From Streptomyces sannanensis (lineage in GTDB: Bacteria > Actinomycetota > Actinomycetes > Streptomycetales > Streptomycetaceae), in contig NZ_BAAAYL010000001.1 of assembly GCF_039536205.1 (NCBI RefSeq), positions 186,001 through 250,000 of the forward strand: DNA of 64,000 nucleotides. The letters run 5' to 3'. Positions 27,322 to 36,410 of the stretch are shown piece after piece. The notes under the pieces are model-generated. The model was not told the DNA's origin. It saw nothing but the letters and a program-made list of their open reading frames with translations, and did not search any database. Positions within the stretch are counted from its first letter, which is position 1, and the number at the start of each line of letters is the position of its first letter. The position numbers were made by a program, and so were the translations under genes.

Positions 27322-27493
27322 GAGGCGGATGGCGGCTCAGGCTTGTTTCGGTGATGGCGCGGGAAGAACTCACGGGCGCGACGCTCAGGCGTAGCGCCCA
27401 CCGCGCGGGCAGCGACGGCCGGCCAGCTCCTCGCCGGCGAGCTGGCACAACCTGCCCGCCAGTGTGCTGTCCTGGCCGACACCCGTTGTGAGG

Positions 27494-27871
27494 TCACCCA
27501 AGACCGGCGTACCGCTGCTCATGAGCTGTGACTTCTTCCGCGAGGATCGGAACGCCGATATTGCAAGCGTGAATTCCGACCACCGTGGCCAGCTTGAGCA
27601 CTTCGAGGATTTCCTCCCGGGTCGCACCGAGCTCCAGCGCAGCTCGTATATGGCGGCGAACCCCAGAGGAATACATATGAGTACAGGCGGCGTCCACCGC
27701 GATGCAGAGCAGTTCAATGACCTTCGGCTCAAGTATCCCGCTTTTCCAGGGCGCCGTTGCCGTCTTCATGAACTGCTCGGTCCATACGGGATCCCATTCA
27801 TGCAACTGGTCCCACAGAGGATTCCAGCTGCCATTCTCACGCATGTGGCCAACTGTCGAAGAACCAGCCAT
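27494..27871 (-). CDS. Carboxymuconolactone decarboxylase/AhpD-fold protein
   Basis: 125 residues, ATG 27871 with GGAAGGG upstream. The helical CMD/AhpD fold is recognisable: LEPKVIELLCIAVDAACTHM, RHIRAALELGATREEILEV and a final GIHACNIGVPILAEE helix. There is no CxxC peroxidase motif (one Cys in ACTHM), so it is closer to the decarboxylase-like branch. It could act on a lactone intermediate of the nearby catabolic genes. It is a single-gene unit on the minus strand. Confidence 0.85.
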   Translation of the reverse strand: MAGSSTVGHMRENGSWNPLWDQLHEWDPVWTEQFMKTATAPWKSGILEPKVIELLCIAVDAACTHMYSSGVRRHIRAALELGATREEILEVLKLATVVGIHACNIGVPILAEEVTAHEQRYAGLG

Positions 27872-27960
27872 GGTGTGCCCTTCCGCAGGATCGTCGACCT
27901 TTCAGAACGCAACGGTAGGCCGCACAGCCTCCGAACACTTGGCCTCGGGAGACGGACGAT

Positions 27961-28342
27961 TTGACACTTCGGGACAAGTCGAGATCCGCTGCCCTCCCTG
28001 CACCTGGAAGCCGTCGTGGGAGTGCGCGGTCCGAGGAGCAGTGCGAGCGTGACGGTCAGGGGAGCCGGAGCCGGCATCCTGAACCCGAAGGCGCTACTGC
28101 TGTACTTCTCGCTGTTCCCGCATTTCCTCGACCCCGCAGCCACCTGGCCGGTCGCCGCGCAGACCGGACTGCTCGGCACGCTCCACACGACCGCCTGCGC
28201 CCTCGTCCACTTCACCGTCGGCGTCCTCGCCCGCACCGTATTGAAGACCCGGCTCTCGGCGGCCCGGGTGGTCACCCGCACCTCCGGTGCCATCATGATC
28301 GTCATCGGCGGATTCCTGCTGGTGGAACACCTGGCCGGCTGA
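27961..28342 (+). pseudogene. LysE/RhtB-family amino-acid exporter, C-terminal remnant
   Basis: The frame ending at 28342 encodes the last three membrane segments of a LysE-type exporter. It contains GAGAGILNPKALLLYFSLFP, a middle helix, RLSAARVVTRTSGAIMIVIG and FLLVEHLAG. The N-terminal half is missing. Bases 27961-28005 in another frame resemble the cytosolic loop (LRDKSRSAALPAPG), implying an added frameshift. It is inactive. Confidence 0.7.
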
Positions 28343-28394
28343 GGAACCCGCCCGACTCCGTTCGCACACTGTGGTGTCCACCGAAGGAGAGCAC

Positions 28395-28853
28395 ATGGAA
28401 GAGGACCGAACGCAGCAAGAACAGGCGAGCCCCGAGATGCAGGCACGCATCCGGGACAGCTTCGACCGCCAGGGACTGATGAGCCACCTCGGTGCACGGA
28501 TCACGCACATCGCGCCCGGCCGCGTGCACATCGTGCTCCCGAGCCGCCCCGAAGTGACCCAGCAGCACGGCTACTTCCACGCCGGCGCCACCAGCGCCAT
28601 AGCGGACAGCGCCGGCGGCTACGCCGCCTTCACACTGTTCCCCGAGAACACCGAGGTGCTCACCGTCGAGTACAAGATCAACCTGCTCGCGCCCGCCGTC
28701 GGCGACCACATCGAGGCAGTCGGAACGGTCCTGAAGTCCGGGCGCACCCTGACCGTATGCCGACTGGAGGCGTTCGGCGTCCAGGACGGCCGTCGGACTC
28801 TCGTCGCGAACGGACAGCAGACACTGATCCGCGTGAACAGGACCGCGCCATGA
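28395..28853 (+). CDS. PaaI-family hotdog-fold thioesterase
   Basis: 152 residues from ATG 28395 with AAGGAG upstream. The hotdog signature is present: QQHGYFHAGATSAIADSAGG (about 52-71), then LTVEYKINLLAPAVGD and a C-terminal beta strand. Such enzymes hydrolyse aryl- or acyl-CoA thioesters, often to release CoA trapped in dead-end intermediates. Its closeness to the acyl-CoA ligase suggests a housekeeping role in that pathway, though the LysE relic separates them. Confidence 0.9.
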   Translation: MEEDRTQQEQASPEMQARIRDSFDRQGLMSHLGARITHIAPGRVHIVLPSRPEVTQQHGYFHAGATSAIADSAGGYAAFTLFPENTEVLTVEYKINLLAPAVGDHIEAVGTVLKSGRTLTVCRLEAFGVQDGRRTLVANGQQTLIRVNRTAP

Positions 28854-28882
28854 CGTCCCTCCGGGGAACCGGCAGGTTCCAC

Positions 28883-29160
28883 CGCTGGGCTGCGGACGGC
28901 ACGTTCGACCGAAGTGCTGCGTGCCGCGCCGGCTCGGGCGGACGCCGCAGGTGAGATCGACTGCTGGTGGGCGGCCGACTCCACGAATGTCCGGGCCCAC
29001 CAGCACGCGGCGGCCCCCGAAGAGGGGGCACCGCAGCCCAGCTCTCGGGAGATCCAGAGGTGGCCTGATCAGCAAGGTCCACCTGGCCTGTGACGGCCGG
29101 GGCCGCTCGCTCGTCCTGCTCCTCACAGAAGGAAACACCAAGGCTTCTACGCCCGGCCCG
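28883..29160 (+). pseudogene. IS5-family transposase remnant
   Basis: Successive frames spell parts of an IS5-type DDE transposase. They read RWAADGTFDR, then VLRAAPARADAAGEID, then ADSTNVRAHQHAA, then LGRSRGGLISKVHLACDGRG and LLLTEGNT. The DDE Asp is in the DST motif (intact form VDST). At least two frameshifts are present, and the N- and C-terminal ends are absent. Confidence 0.75.
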
Positions 29161-29186
29161 CGCGCCAATGCCTGGCCGGACAGGTC

Positions 29187-29588
29187 CTAAGCGCGGCGGC
29201 CCTTGGACAGGTGCCGGTAGCCCGGGTGGACACCCGGGGTGAGGCCCTGCTGGTCGGCGATGCGCGCGAGCAGTGCGGTCAACTGGGCCCGCTGATCGAG
29301 GTCCAGGGCCGAACAGACATCTTCCTCATGCGCGGAGGCAACCTTCCGCATCTCGTCCAGGACGCGTTGACCTTCGGCGGACAGATACAACACGTGATTG
29401 CGGCGATCCTCGGTGCTGCGGCGCCGCTCCACCAGTCCCTTGTCGTCAAGGTTGTCGATCAAGGTGACGACACGACTGGGCACAACCCCCAGCTCGGCGG
29501 CCAATGACCGCTGACTTCGCCCGGGTTGGCCGGCGATCATGCGCAGCAATCCGACATCCGGCGGGGCCAGCCCGCCAACGACGTCCAA
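29187..29588 (-). CDS. MarR-family regulator, probably N-terminally truncated
   Basis: 133 codons; the only available start is TTG 29588, without an RBS, and a stop lies ten codons upstream. The winged helix is intact (LAAELGVVPSRVVTLIDNLD then KGLVERRRSTEDRRNHVLYL). Typical relatives have another 15-25 N-terminal residues that form the dimer helix. The missing part coincides with the start of an unrelated SGNH hydrolase fragment on the other strand, so a deletion probably removed it. It may be non-functional. Confidence 0.6.
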   Translation of the reverse strand: MDVVGGLAPPDVGLLRMIAGQPGRSQRSLAAELGVVPSRVVTLIDNLDDKGLVERRRSTEDRRNHVLYLSAEGQRVLDEMRKVASAHEEDVCSALDLDQRAQLTALLARIADQQGLTPGVHPGYRHLSKGRRA

Positions 29589-29617
29589 CGCCTCGGCTCC
29601 GTGGGCGCTTCCCCCTG

Positions 29618-29944
29618 GTCAGCCCGGAAGAGACCGAACGCAACCTGCTCGCTCTCCGGGACCTCGTCATCGGACGTACGTCCGCCCGATGGCTCTGGAT
29701 CACACCGACCACGGTGGACGAAGAGCGCCTCAGTACGTACCCGCACTTCCAGCGGGCTCAGATCACCTGGTCCAACACGGACATCGGCCGCATCGCCGAG
29801 TTCCTGCACGCACAACCGGAACCCGTCGTCGACACCCGGGGCATCACCGCCGGTCTGCATCTGGAAGACGGCGTGCACCTCACGCTCGCCGAGCAGCGGG
29901 CCGTCGCTGTCACTGTGGTCCACGCCCTCGCGGAACTCTCATGA
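29618..29944 (+). pseudogene. SGNH/GDSL hydrolase, C-terminal fragment
   Basis: The in-frame segment VSPEETERNLLALRDLVIGR to the stop at 29944 matches the C-terminal half of SGNH hydrolases. It includes the catalytic DxxH in EDGVHLTLAEQ. The GDSL nucleophile half is absent; upstream sequence belongs to the opposed MarR gene. A strong terminator follows the stop. Confidence 0.65.
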
Positions 29945-29949
29945 AGCCG

Positions 29950-29982
29950 GCTTTCTCCGGTGCCACCGGCACCGGAGAAAGC
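29950..29982 (+). terminator. Very strong terminator after the SGNH fragment
   Basis: Perfect 15-bp stem (29950-29964 with 29968-29982) and a 3-base loop, starting 5 bases after the stop codon. 29983-30137 contains nothing recognisable. Confidence 0.85.
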
Positions 29983-30137
29983 GAGCACACCGCCGCGCCC
30001 CACACGACGCCGGAGCCGGCGGTCAACACCATCGCCGGGGCGCCGAGCGACGCCCCACCGGAAGTCGGCCGGCGGCGGGTCATCGCGCATCTCGACGAGA
30101 AGGCCGACGAGCAGGCAGCCGTGACGGCGCCCGGCCG

Positions 30138-30479
30138 TCAGCTCGCGGCGGCGGCCTTGTCGAGCTCCCACGAGTGGAGCTTGAACTCGCGGAGGAAGTC
30201 GGGGTGGTCCTCCCAGTTGCGGGCGATGCCTCGCAGGACGTCCCAGTTGTGCTCCAGTGCCTGATCGATGGTGTTGCGCATTGCCGGGTCGGCCGTCGCC
30301 CGCTGCTCGGCAAGCCCCTTGACCGCCGTCGCGGCCTTCACTGTGTTGAGGAGTGCACGCAGCGCGCGGGAGGTGTCATCCATCCCGAAACCGTGCTCGC
30401 TGCCCATCTCGGCGTCGAAGAGTGGGCGAAGCCGGTCCTCGAGGAACGCGGCGATCCGCTCGAAGTGCTGGGCGTCCAT
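30138..30479 (-). CDS. Hypothetical helical protein
   Basis: 113 residues from ATG 30479, preceded by AGGAGGAG at good spacing. The product is helical, cytoplasmic and acidic, with TRALRALLNTVKAATAVKGL-like helices and a C-terminus NWEDHPDFLREFKLHSWELD. The end vaguely recalls DUF6221-type proteins (HPDYREEW), but I do not claim membership. It has no operon partners. Confidence 0.6.
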   Translation of the reverse strand: MDAQHFERIAAFLEDRLRPLFDAEMGSEHGFGMDDTSRALRALLNTVKAATAVKGLAEQRATADPAMRNTIDQALEHNWDVLRGIARNWEDHPDFLREFKLHSWELDKAAAAS

Positions 30480-30649
30480 CGGGCTCTCCTCCTGCCGCGC
30501 AGCCATCAGGCCCGGCGTTTTCAGTGATCCATCTGCTCAGGACGACTGTAATCGTCCTCCGCTTCCTTCGGACCGCGGGGTACTCCGGGTCACCGACGAG
30601 CACCCCGCACACGGACCTTCCCGTACTCGTGGGGAGTCCGCCGTCGCCG

Positions 30650-30740
30650 TCAGGCCAGCAGGGCCTGGGCCAGAACCGTCCGGCCGGAGATTCCGAGCTT
30701 GCGATAGACCCTGCCCAGATGGTTCTCCACCGTCCTCACG
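30650..30740 (-). pseudogene. LuxR-type HTH, C-terminal fragment
   Basis: The minus strand reads RTVENHLGRVYRKLGISGRT followed by VLAQALLA and a stop at 30650. This is the last two helices of a LuxR/NarL DNA-binding domain. Upstream of RTVENHL the sequence abruptly becomes a radical-SAM fragment coded on the other strand. 30507-30649 has no gene. Confidence 0.65.
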
Positions 30741-30817
30741 ACATCACCTACGCCTGCCCCCTGCGCTGTTCCCACTGCTCCTCCGAATCGGGCCGCCGCC
30801 CTGCGCGCCGGCTCAAG
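30737..30817 (+). pseudogene. Radical SAM enzyme fragment (CxxxCxxC region)
   Basis: The plus strand reads HDITYACPLRCSHCSSESGR then RPARRL, the N-terminal cluster-binding region typical of peptide-modifying radical SAM proteins (usual form DITYACPLRC.HCYSESGRRPAR.L). Only 27 codons remain, starting exactly where the LuxR homology on the opposite strand stops. A stop codon follows soon after. Confidence 0.65.
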
Positions 30818-30858
30818 CGCGGCTTCCGGAAGTACGCCCTCGGTCCGACGCCCTGACC

Positions 30859-30883
30859 GGCGCGCGGCCCCGATCCGCGCGCC
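30859..30883. terminator. Hairpin upstream of the subtilase gene
   Basis: Perfect 9-bp stem (30859-30867 with 30875-30883). A second small stem-loop lies at 30938-30955. The 240 bases before the protease also hold two TGTCAAC copies near 30917-30938, which may be promoter elements. Confidence 0.4.
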
Positions 30884-31060
30884 GCCCGACTCGTTGCGAC
30901 GCCTGACCGGCATACGGCTGTCAACAGGGCTGTGTCAACTGGCGGTTGGCCGCCAGGCACATAGCCGCCACGCGCGACAGGCGTCAACTCACCTCCCACG
31001 GCCCAGACTCATCGCGGCGCCCGGAACCACCCCTTCCCCCGGGCGTCCGAGGAGTGCGTC

Positions 31061-34000
31061 GTGATCAGACCTTCCGCACGAGGAAGGGCCGCCCTGCTCG
31101 CCGCAGGGCTCTCCCTGGTACTGCTCTCGGCAGGGCAGACCGTCGCCGCGTCCGATACCGCTCCAGACACCGCGTCCGTACCGGCCACCTTCACCGGGGC
31201 CCAGGGCTCGAGCACCACCGTCACCCTCATCACCGGTGACCGCGTCACCCTCACCGACCTCGGCGGCGGCCGGAAGACCGTCACCGTCGACCGGGCCAAG
31301 GGCGCCACCGGAGCCGTCCGCAGCGAGACCGTGAACGGCAGGGTCACCGTCATACCCGACGAGGCCCGGCCCTACCTGGAGGCCGGTGTCCTCGACCGGC
31401 GGCTCTTCGACGTCACCGGCCTCGTCGAGCAGGGCATCACCGGCGAGCTGCCGCTGATCGTGACGCACGGCAAGGGTGCCCGCGCCGCCGCGGTGGCCCC
31501 GCGCGGCACCAAGACCGTCCGGGCCCTGCCCAGCATCGGCGGCGCGGCCGTACGGGCCACCGAACCAGCCGCCTTCTGGCGCGAGTTCACCGGCTCCGCC
31601 CGACCCGGCGCCCGCTCGGCCGGTGCCGTGAAGGTCTGGCTCGACGCCCGGGTCAAGGCCGCCATGGCCGACTCCAACGCCCAGATCGGCACCCCCAAGG
31701 CCTGGGAGGCCGGCCTGACCGGCAAGGACGTCAAGGTCGCCGTACTCGACACCGGCGCCGACCTCTCCCACCCCGACCTCGCCGGACGGGTCACCGAGAC
31801 CCGGTCCTTCATCGAGGGCCAGGAGGTCGCCGACCGCAACGGCCACGGCACCCATGTCGCCTCCACCGTCGGCGGCAGCGGCGCGGGCTCCGCGGGCAAG
31901 GAGCAGGGCGTCGCCCCCGGCACCACCCTCGCCGTCGGCAAGGTCCTCACCGACCAGGGCTTCGGCACCGAGTCGCAGATCATCGCCGGCATGGAGTGGG
32001 CCGCCCGGGACATCGACGCAAAGATCGTCTCGATGAGCCTCGGCTCCAGCGAGGCCAGCGACGGCACCGACCCCATGGCCCAGGCGGTGAACACCCTCTC
32101 CGCCGAGACCGGCGCCCTCTTCGTCATCGCCGCCGGCAACTCCGGCGCCCCGGGCTCCATCGGCTCACCCGGCGCCGCCGACTCCGCGCTCACCGTCGGC
32201 GCCGTCGACTCCGCCGACCGCCCCGCCTACTTCACCAGCAAGGGCCCCCGCTACAGCGACCAGGCCCTCAAGCCCGACATCTCCGCCCCCGGTGTCGGCA
32301 TTCTCGCCGCCCGCTCCCAGCTCGTCGGCGGCAGCGGCCTCTACACCTCCAAGAGCGGTACGTCGATGGCGACCCCGCATGTCGCGGGCGTTGCCGCGCT
32401 CCTCGCCGAGCGGCACCCCGACTGGACCGGCGCCCAGCTCAAGAACGCCCTCATGTCCAGCTCCAAGACGCTCACCGCGTCCTCGTACGCCCTCGGCGCG
32501 GGCCGGGTCGACGTAGCTGCCGCGATCTCCGCGAACGTCACCGCCACCGGCTCCGCCGACCTGGGCTTCTACTCCTGGCCGTACGAGACGAACAAGCCGG
32601 TGACGAAGACCGTCACGTACACCAACTCCTCCGACGCGCCCGTCGAGCTGAACCTGGCCGTCGAGGGCATGCCGGAGGGCACCGCCGCCCTCGCCGACAC
32701 CACCCTCACCGTCCCGGCCCACGGCACCGCGCAGACCACCGTCACCGGCGACGGCGCCAAGGCCCCCGTCGGCACCAGCTCCGGCCGCATCACCGCCACC
32801 TCCGGCGGCACGCCCGTCGCGCACACCGCGCTCGGCCTGGTCAAGGAGGAGGAGCGTTACAACCTCACCGTCCATGTCAAGGACCGCGACGGCGCCCCCA
32901 CCCGCGCCTGGCTCGGGGTGCAGCGGCTGGCCGCGAACGAAGACCCGTTCCCGGCGTCCGTCGGCGAGTCCGGCACCGTCCAGCTGCGCCTGAAGCCCGG
33001 CACGTACACCGTCAGCACCTTCCTCGACGTCCTCGGCTCGCACGGCAAGGACTCCCTCGGCCTCGGCTTCCTCACCGATCCGGAGATCGTCCTCGACCGC
33101 GACCGCGAGATCACCCTCGACGGGCGCCGGCTGCGTGAGATACGCGCCGAGGTCGAGAAGCGCACCGAGACCCGGCAGGTTCTGATGGAGTTCGACCGCA
33201 AGGCCAACGGGGCCTCCTACGGCGGCGCCGTCCTGGTCCCGCCCCGCTACGATTCGATCTTCGCCGCGCCCACCGCCAAGCCCGCCACCGGCACCTTCGA
33301 GTACCGGACGGTCTGGCGGCTCGGCAAGCCGTTGCTCGAGGTCGCCGCGGGCGGCGTCCGGCTCACCGGCGCCACCCCGCAAGTCGGCGCCACCCTCCTC
33401 GAAGGCCGCCACCGTCTCGGCGTCGTCGACGCGGGCACCGGCACCGCCGCGGAGTACGCCGGCAAGGATGTCACCGGCAAGGCGGTCCTGGTCCGCCGCA
33501 CCGAGGGCGCCGACACCACGCAGCTCGCCCAGACCGCCCAGGACGCGGGCGCCAAGGCCCTGTTCGTCACCGACGACAAGCCCGGCCGGCTGATGGCCTG
33601 GTTCGGCACCGCCGACCGCGAGGACCGGCCGCTCGCCGTCGCCACCGTGAACGCGGCCGACGCCGCCACGATCGCGGCCGCCGCGGCCCGCGGGACGGCG
33701 CTCGACCTGACGGGCACCCGCTTCACCCCGTACACCTACGACCTCTCCGAGGGACACCCCGGCGCCATCGGCACGGATCTCGTCTTCCGGCCCGACGAGG
33801 ACGAACTCGCCACCATCCGCTCGAAGTACCACATGCCGACGGCCAAGAAGGAGATCGGCGGCGAGTTCCGCTTCTCGATCACCGACACCTTCCGGATCGG
33901 CTTCGGCTTCAAGGAGTGGATCGCCTTCCCGACCGAGCGCACCGAGTACGTCTCCACCGGCACCGGCCAGCGCTGGCACGAGTCCGTCGACCTGGAGAAC

Positions 34001-34750
34001 TCGCTCGAGCAGCGCGGCGGCACCCCGTCCTACCGGGGTGGCAGCAAGGTCGAGCTGGAGTGGTTCAAGCCGGTCTGGCACCCGTGGCTCGGCACCGGCC
34101 TCGGCTGGGGTCAGGAGCGCTCCGGCAACTGGCTGCGCTTCAACACGCCCGGCTGGGGCGACTCCGGACCGGACCACACCGGGTTCGGCGACGTGTACAA
34201 CGACCCGACGATGAGCCAGTACACCGAGGTGTACGTCGACGGCGTGCGGGTCGACCGCAGGAAGAGCTCCGGCGTCAACGCCGTGAAGGCCCCCGCGCAG
34301 GAGGCCACCTACAAGGTCGTCACCGACACCACGCTCGACCCGGCCCGCTGGCGGCTCGGCACCAAGGGCCACGCCGAGTGGACCATCCGCTCCAAGGAGA
34401 CCCCGGCCGACCGGTTCACCTACCTGCCGCTGATCAACCTCGGCTTCGACCTCGACACCGACCTCGTCGGTGACGTCCGGGGCGGCAGCCGGGTGCCCGT
34501 ACGGATCTACGCCGAGTACGTGAAGGGCGCGCCGGACACCGGTGTCCTCGGCGGCGGCTCCCTGGAGGTCTCCTACGACGAGGGGGCGACCTGGACGAAC
34601 GTCGCGCTGCGCTCGTCGCGCGGCGCCTCCTGGAAGGGTGAGCTGCGCGTCCCGGACGGCGCGAAGTCCGTCTCGCTGCGGGCGGGCGCGAGCGACGACA
34701 GGGGCGGCTCGGTGAAGCAGGAGCTCATCCGCGCGGTGGGCGTGCGCTGA
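31061..34750 (+). CDS. Secreted S8-family serine peptidase (subtilase) with large C-terminal extension
   Basis: 1229 residues, GTG 31061 with GAGGAG upstream. Residues 1 to about 30 are a signal peptide. A propeptide region runs to about 205. The catalytic domain has Asp about 230 (AVLDTGADLSHPD), His about 263 (NGHGTHVAS) and Ser about 435 (GTSMATPHVAG), with the oxyanion Asn in IAAGNSGAPGS. About 750 further residues follow, beta-rich, including a PA-like insert (VLVRRTEGADTT ... KALFVTDD at ~805-845). No LPXTG or membrane anchor is seen, so it should be released. These large Streptomyces subtilases degrade extracellular protein during mycelial turnover. Codon use is extremely GC-biased. 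Confidence 0.94.
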   Translation: MIRPSARGRAALLAAGLSLVLLSAGQTVAASDTAPDTASVPATFTGAQGSSTTVTLITGDRVTLTDLGGGRKTVTVDRAKGATGAVRSETVNGRVTVIPDEARPYLEAGVLDRRLFDVTGLVEQGITGELPLIVTHGKGARAAAVAPRGTKTVRALPSIGGAAVRATEPAAFWREFTGSARPGARSAGAVKVWLDARVKAAMADSNAQIGTPKAWEAGLTGKDVKVAVLDTGADLSHPDLAGRVTETRSFIEGQEVADRNGHGTHVASTVGGSGAGSAGKEQGVAPGTTLAVGKVLTDQGFGTESQIIAGMEWAARDIDAKIVSMSLGSSEASDGTDPMAQAVNTLSAETGALFVIAAGNSGAPGSIGSPGAADSALTVGAVDSADRPAYFTSKGPRYSDQALKPDISAPGVGILAARSQLVGGSGLYTSKSGTSMATPHVAGVAALLAERHPDWTGAQLKNALMSSSKTLTASSYALGAGRVDVAAAISANVTATGSADLGFYSWPYETNKPVTKTVTYTNSSDAPVELNLAVEGMPEGTAALADTTLTVPAHGTAQTTVTGDGAKAPVGTSSGRITATSGGTPVAHTALGLVKEEERYNLTVHVKDRDGAPTRAWLGVQRLAANEDPFPASVGESGTVQLRLKPGTYTVSTFLDVLGSHGKDSLGLGFLTDPEIVLDRDREITLDGRRLREIRAEVEKRTETRQVLMEFDRKANGASYGGAVLVPPRYDSIFAAPTAKPATGTFEYRTVWRLGKPLLEVAAGGVRLTGATPQVGATLLEGRHRLGVVDAGTGTAAEYAGKDVTGKAVLVRRTEGADTTQLAQTAQDAGAKALFVTDDKPGRLMAWFGTADREDRPLAVATVNAADAATIAAAAARGTALDLTGTRFTPYTYDLSEGHPGAIGTDLVFRPDEDELATIRSKYHMPTAKKEIGGEFRFSITDTFRIGFGFKEWIAFPTERTEYVSTGTGQRWHESVDLENSLEQRGGTPSYRGGSKVELEWFKPVWHPWLGTGLGWGQERSGNWLRFNTPGWGDSGPDHTGFGDVYNDPTMSQYTEVYVDGVRVDRRKSSGVNAVKAPAQEATYKVVTDTTLDPARWRLGTKGHAEWTIRSKETPADRFTYLPLINLGFDLDTDLVGDVRGGSRVPVRIYAEYVKGAPDTGVLGGGSLEVSYDEGATWTNVALRSSRGASWKGELRVPDGAKSVSLRAGASDDRGGSVKQELIRAVGVR

Positions 34751-34913
34751 CCACCCCGCGTACGACGCGCAGTTCGATCAGGTCCTGGGGCGCAGCCGGA
34801 GCTGTCCGGCCGTCCCCGGGACCTGGTCCTGCGTGCGCTCGAGGATCTGCGCGGCGAGCCGGGCGCGATGACGGAGTCGCGGACCGCCCAGGAAGTCCGG
34901 ACACGGAGCACAC

Positions 34914-34931
34914 GCGCCGACGACTCGGCGC
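34914..34931. terminator. Terminator between convergent subtilase and PBP genes
   Basis: Perfect 7-bp stem (34914-34920 with 34925-34931), 4-base loop, placed between convergent stops. The remainder of 34751-34961 is without a recognisable gene. Confidence 0.5.
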
Positions 34932-34961
34932 GAAGCGACGCGCTGCCTCTGCCGCAGGCGA

Positions 34962-36410
34962 CTACGTGAGCGCTGCCCGCATCATCTTCTGAGCCACCGG
35001 CGCCGCCAGGCCGTTGCCGCTGACCTCGGAACGCGCGGCGGCGGAGTCCTCGACGACCACCGCGACCGCGACCTGCTTGCCGGTGGCGTCGTCCTTGGCG
35101 TACGAGGTGAACCAGGCGTAGGGCGTCTTGCTGTTGTCGACGCCCCGCTGCGCGGTCCCGGTCTTGCCGCCCACTTCCGCGCCGTCGATCCGCGCGTTCG
35201 TGCCGGTGCCGTCCTCGACGACCGTGACCATCGCGCTGCGCAGCTGCTCGGCCGTCGAGGCGGAGACCACTCGCCGGGTGTCCGGGTCCTCGAAGCTCTG
35301 CAGGGTGTTGCCGGACGAGTCCGTCACCTTGGACACCATGTGCGGCGACTTCAGCTCACCGTCGTTGGCAAGCACTGCCGGAACCATCGCCATCTGCAGC
35401 GGCGTCGCCGTGACGTCGAACTGGCCGATGCCCGTCAGCGCCGTCTGCGCCTTGTCCATACCGGACGGGTAGACGCTCTTCGCGGCCCGCACCGGCACAT
35501 CGAGCTTGTCGGTGTTGAAGCCGAACTTCTCCGCCGTTTCGCGGACCTTGTCCTGGCCGAGGTCGACGGCCAGCTTGGCGAAGACGTTGTTGCACGAGTA
35601 CTGGAGCGCGGTGCGCAGGGTCGCGTTCTCGCACGGCGCGGAGCGGTTCTCGTTCTCCAGGACCGTGGCCGTGCCGGGCAGGGTGTACGGATCCGGGCTG
35701 TCGGTCGGCTCGTCGACCGACCCGTACATCCCGTCCTCCAGCGCTGCCGCCGCGACCACCAGCTTGAAGGTGGAGCCGGGCGGATAGGTCTGCCGCAGCG
35801 CCCGATTGAGCATGGGCTGGTCCTCGTCCCCGGTCAGCTGCTTCCACGCCTCGCCGTCCGTCGTCCCGCTGATCTGCGACGGGTCGTACGAAGGTGTGGA
35901 CGCCATCGCGAGGATCTCCCCGGTCTCCGGGTCGATGGCGACGGCCGCACCCTTCTTGCTGCCGAGCCCCTCGTACGCCGCCTTCTGCACTGCCGGATCG
36001 ATCGTCGTCACCACATCGCCGGGTTTCGGGTGCCGGCCCAGGACAGCGTCCGCCGGCTTCCGCAGCCGGTCGTCGGTCCCGTCGAGGACATCACCGTAGA
36101 TGCCCTCGAGCTGGGTGGCTCCGTATGCCTGCGATCTGTAGCCGGTGACGGGCGCATACAGCTCGCCGTCCGTATACGTGCGCTGGTACGCGAGATCGCC
36201 GCTGCCCGTCTTCTTCGAGCCGGTGACCGGGGAACCGGCCACGATGATGTCGCCCAGCGGCTGTGCGTACTGGTCGATGGTCTTCCGCCGGTTGTGTTCG
36301 TTGTCCGCGAGTGCCTGGGCTTCGAAGAACTGCAGCCAGGTGGCTCGCATCATCAGAGCGAGCACCATCAGCAGACAGAGGACCGAAGCGTGTCTGATCG
36401 TCTTGTTCAT
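34962..36410 (-). CDS. Class B penicillin-binding protein (PbpA-like transpeptidase)
   Basis: 482 residues from ATG 36410; the frame is open 39 codons upstream but that part is Arg-rich and lacks a membrane start. An N-terminal membrane anchor (about 8-27) precedes the dimerisation module and the transpeptidase domain. The active-site motifs are STFK (Ser213-Lys216), SCN (272-274) and KTG (416-418). It crosslinks peptidoglycan in the periplasmic space, probably in polar growth or sporulation. Streptomyces carry several PbpA paralogues. This one stands alone without the usual FtsW/RodA neighbour, so it is likely an accessory copy. Confidence 0.92.
   Translation of the reverse strand: MNKTIRHASVLCLLMVLALMMRATWLQFFEAQALADNEHNRRKTIDQYAQPLGDIIVAGSPVTGSKKTGSGDLAYQRTYTDGELYAPVTGYRSQAYGATQLEGIYGDVLDGTDDRLRKPADAVLGRHPKPGDVVTTIDPAVQKAAYEGLGSKKGAAVAIDPETGEILAMASTPSYDPSQISGTTDGEAWKQLTGDEDQPMLNRALRQTYPPGSTFKLVVAAAALEDGMYGSVDEPTDSPDPYTLPGTATVLENENRSAPCENATLRTALQYSCNNVFAKLAVDLGQDKVRETAEKFGFNTDKLDVPVRAAKSVYPSGMDKAQTALTGIGQFDVTATPLQMAMVPAVLANDGELKSPHMVSKVTDSSGNTLQSFEDPDTRRVVSASTAEQLRSAMVTVVEDGTGTNARIDGAEVGGKTGTAQRGVDNSKTPYAWFTSYAKDDATGKQVAVAVVVEDSAAARSEVSGNGLAAPVAQKMMRAALT

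Noticed and set aside
32165..34372. 735-codon minus-strand ORF opposite the subtilase
   Set aside because: It shadows a clear secreted protease and lacks any recognisable domain.
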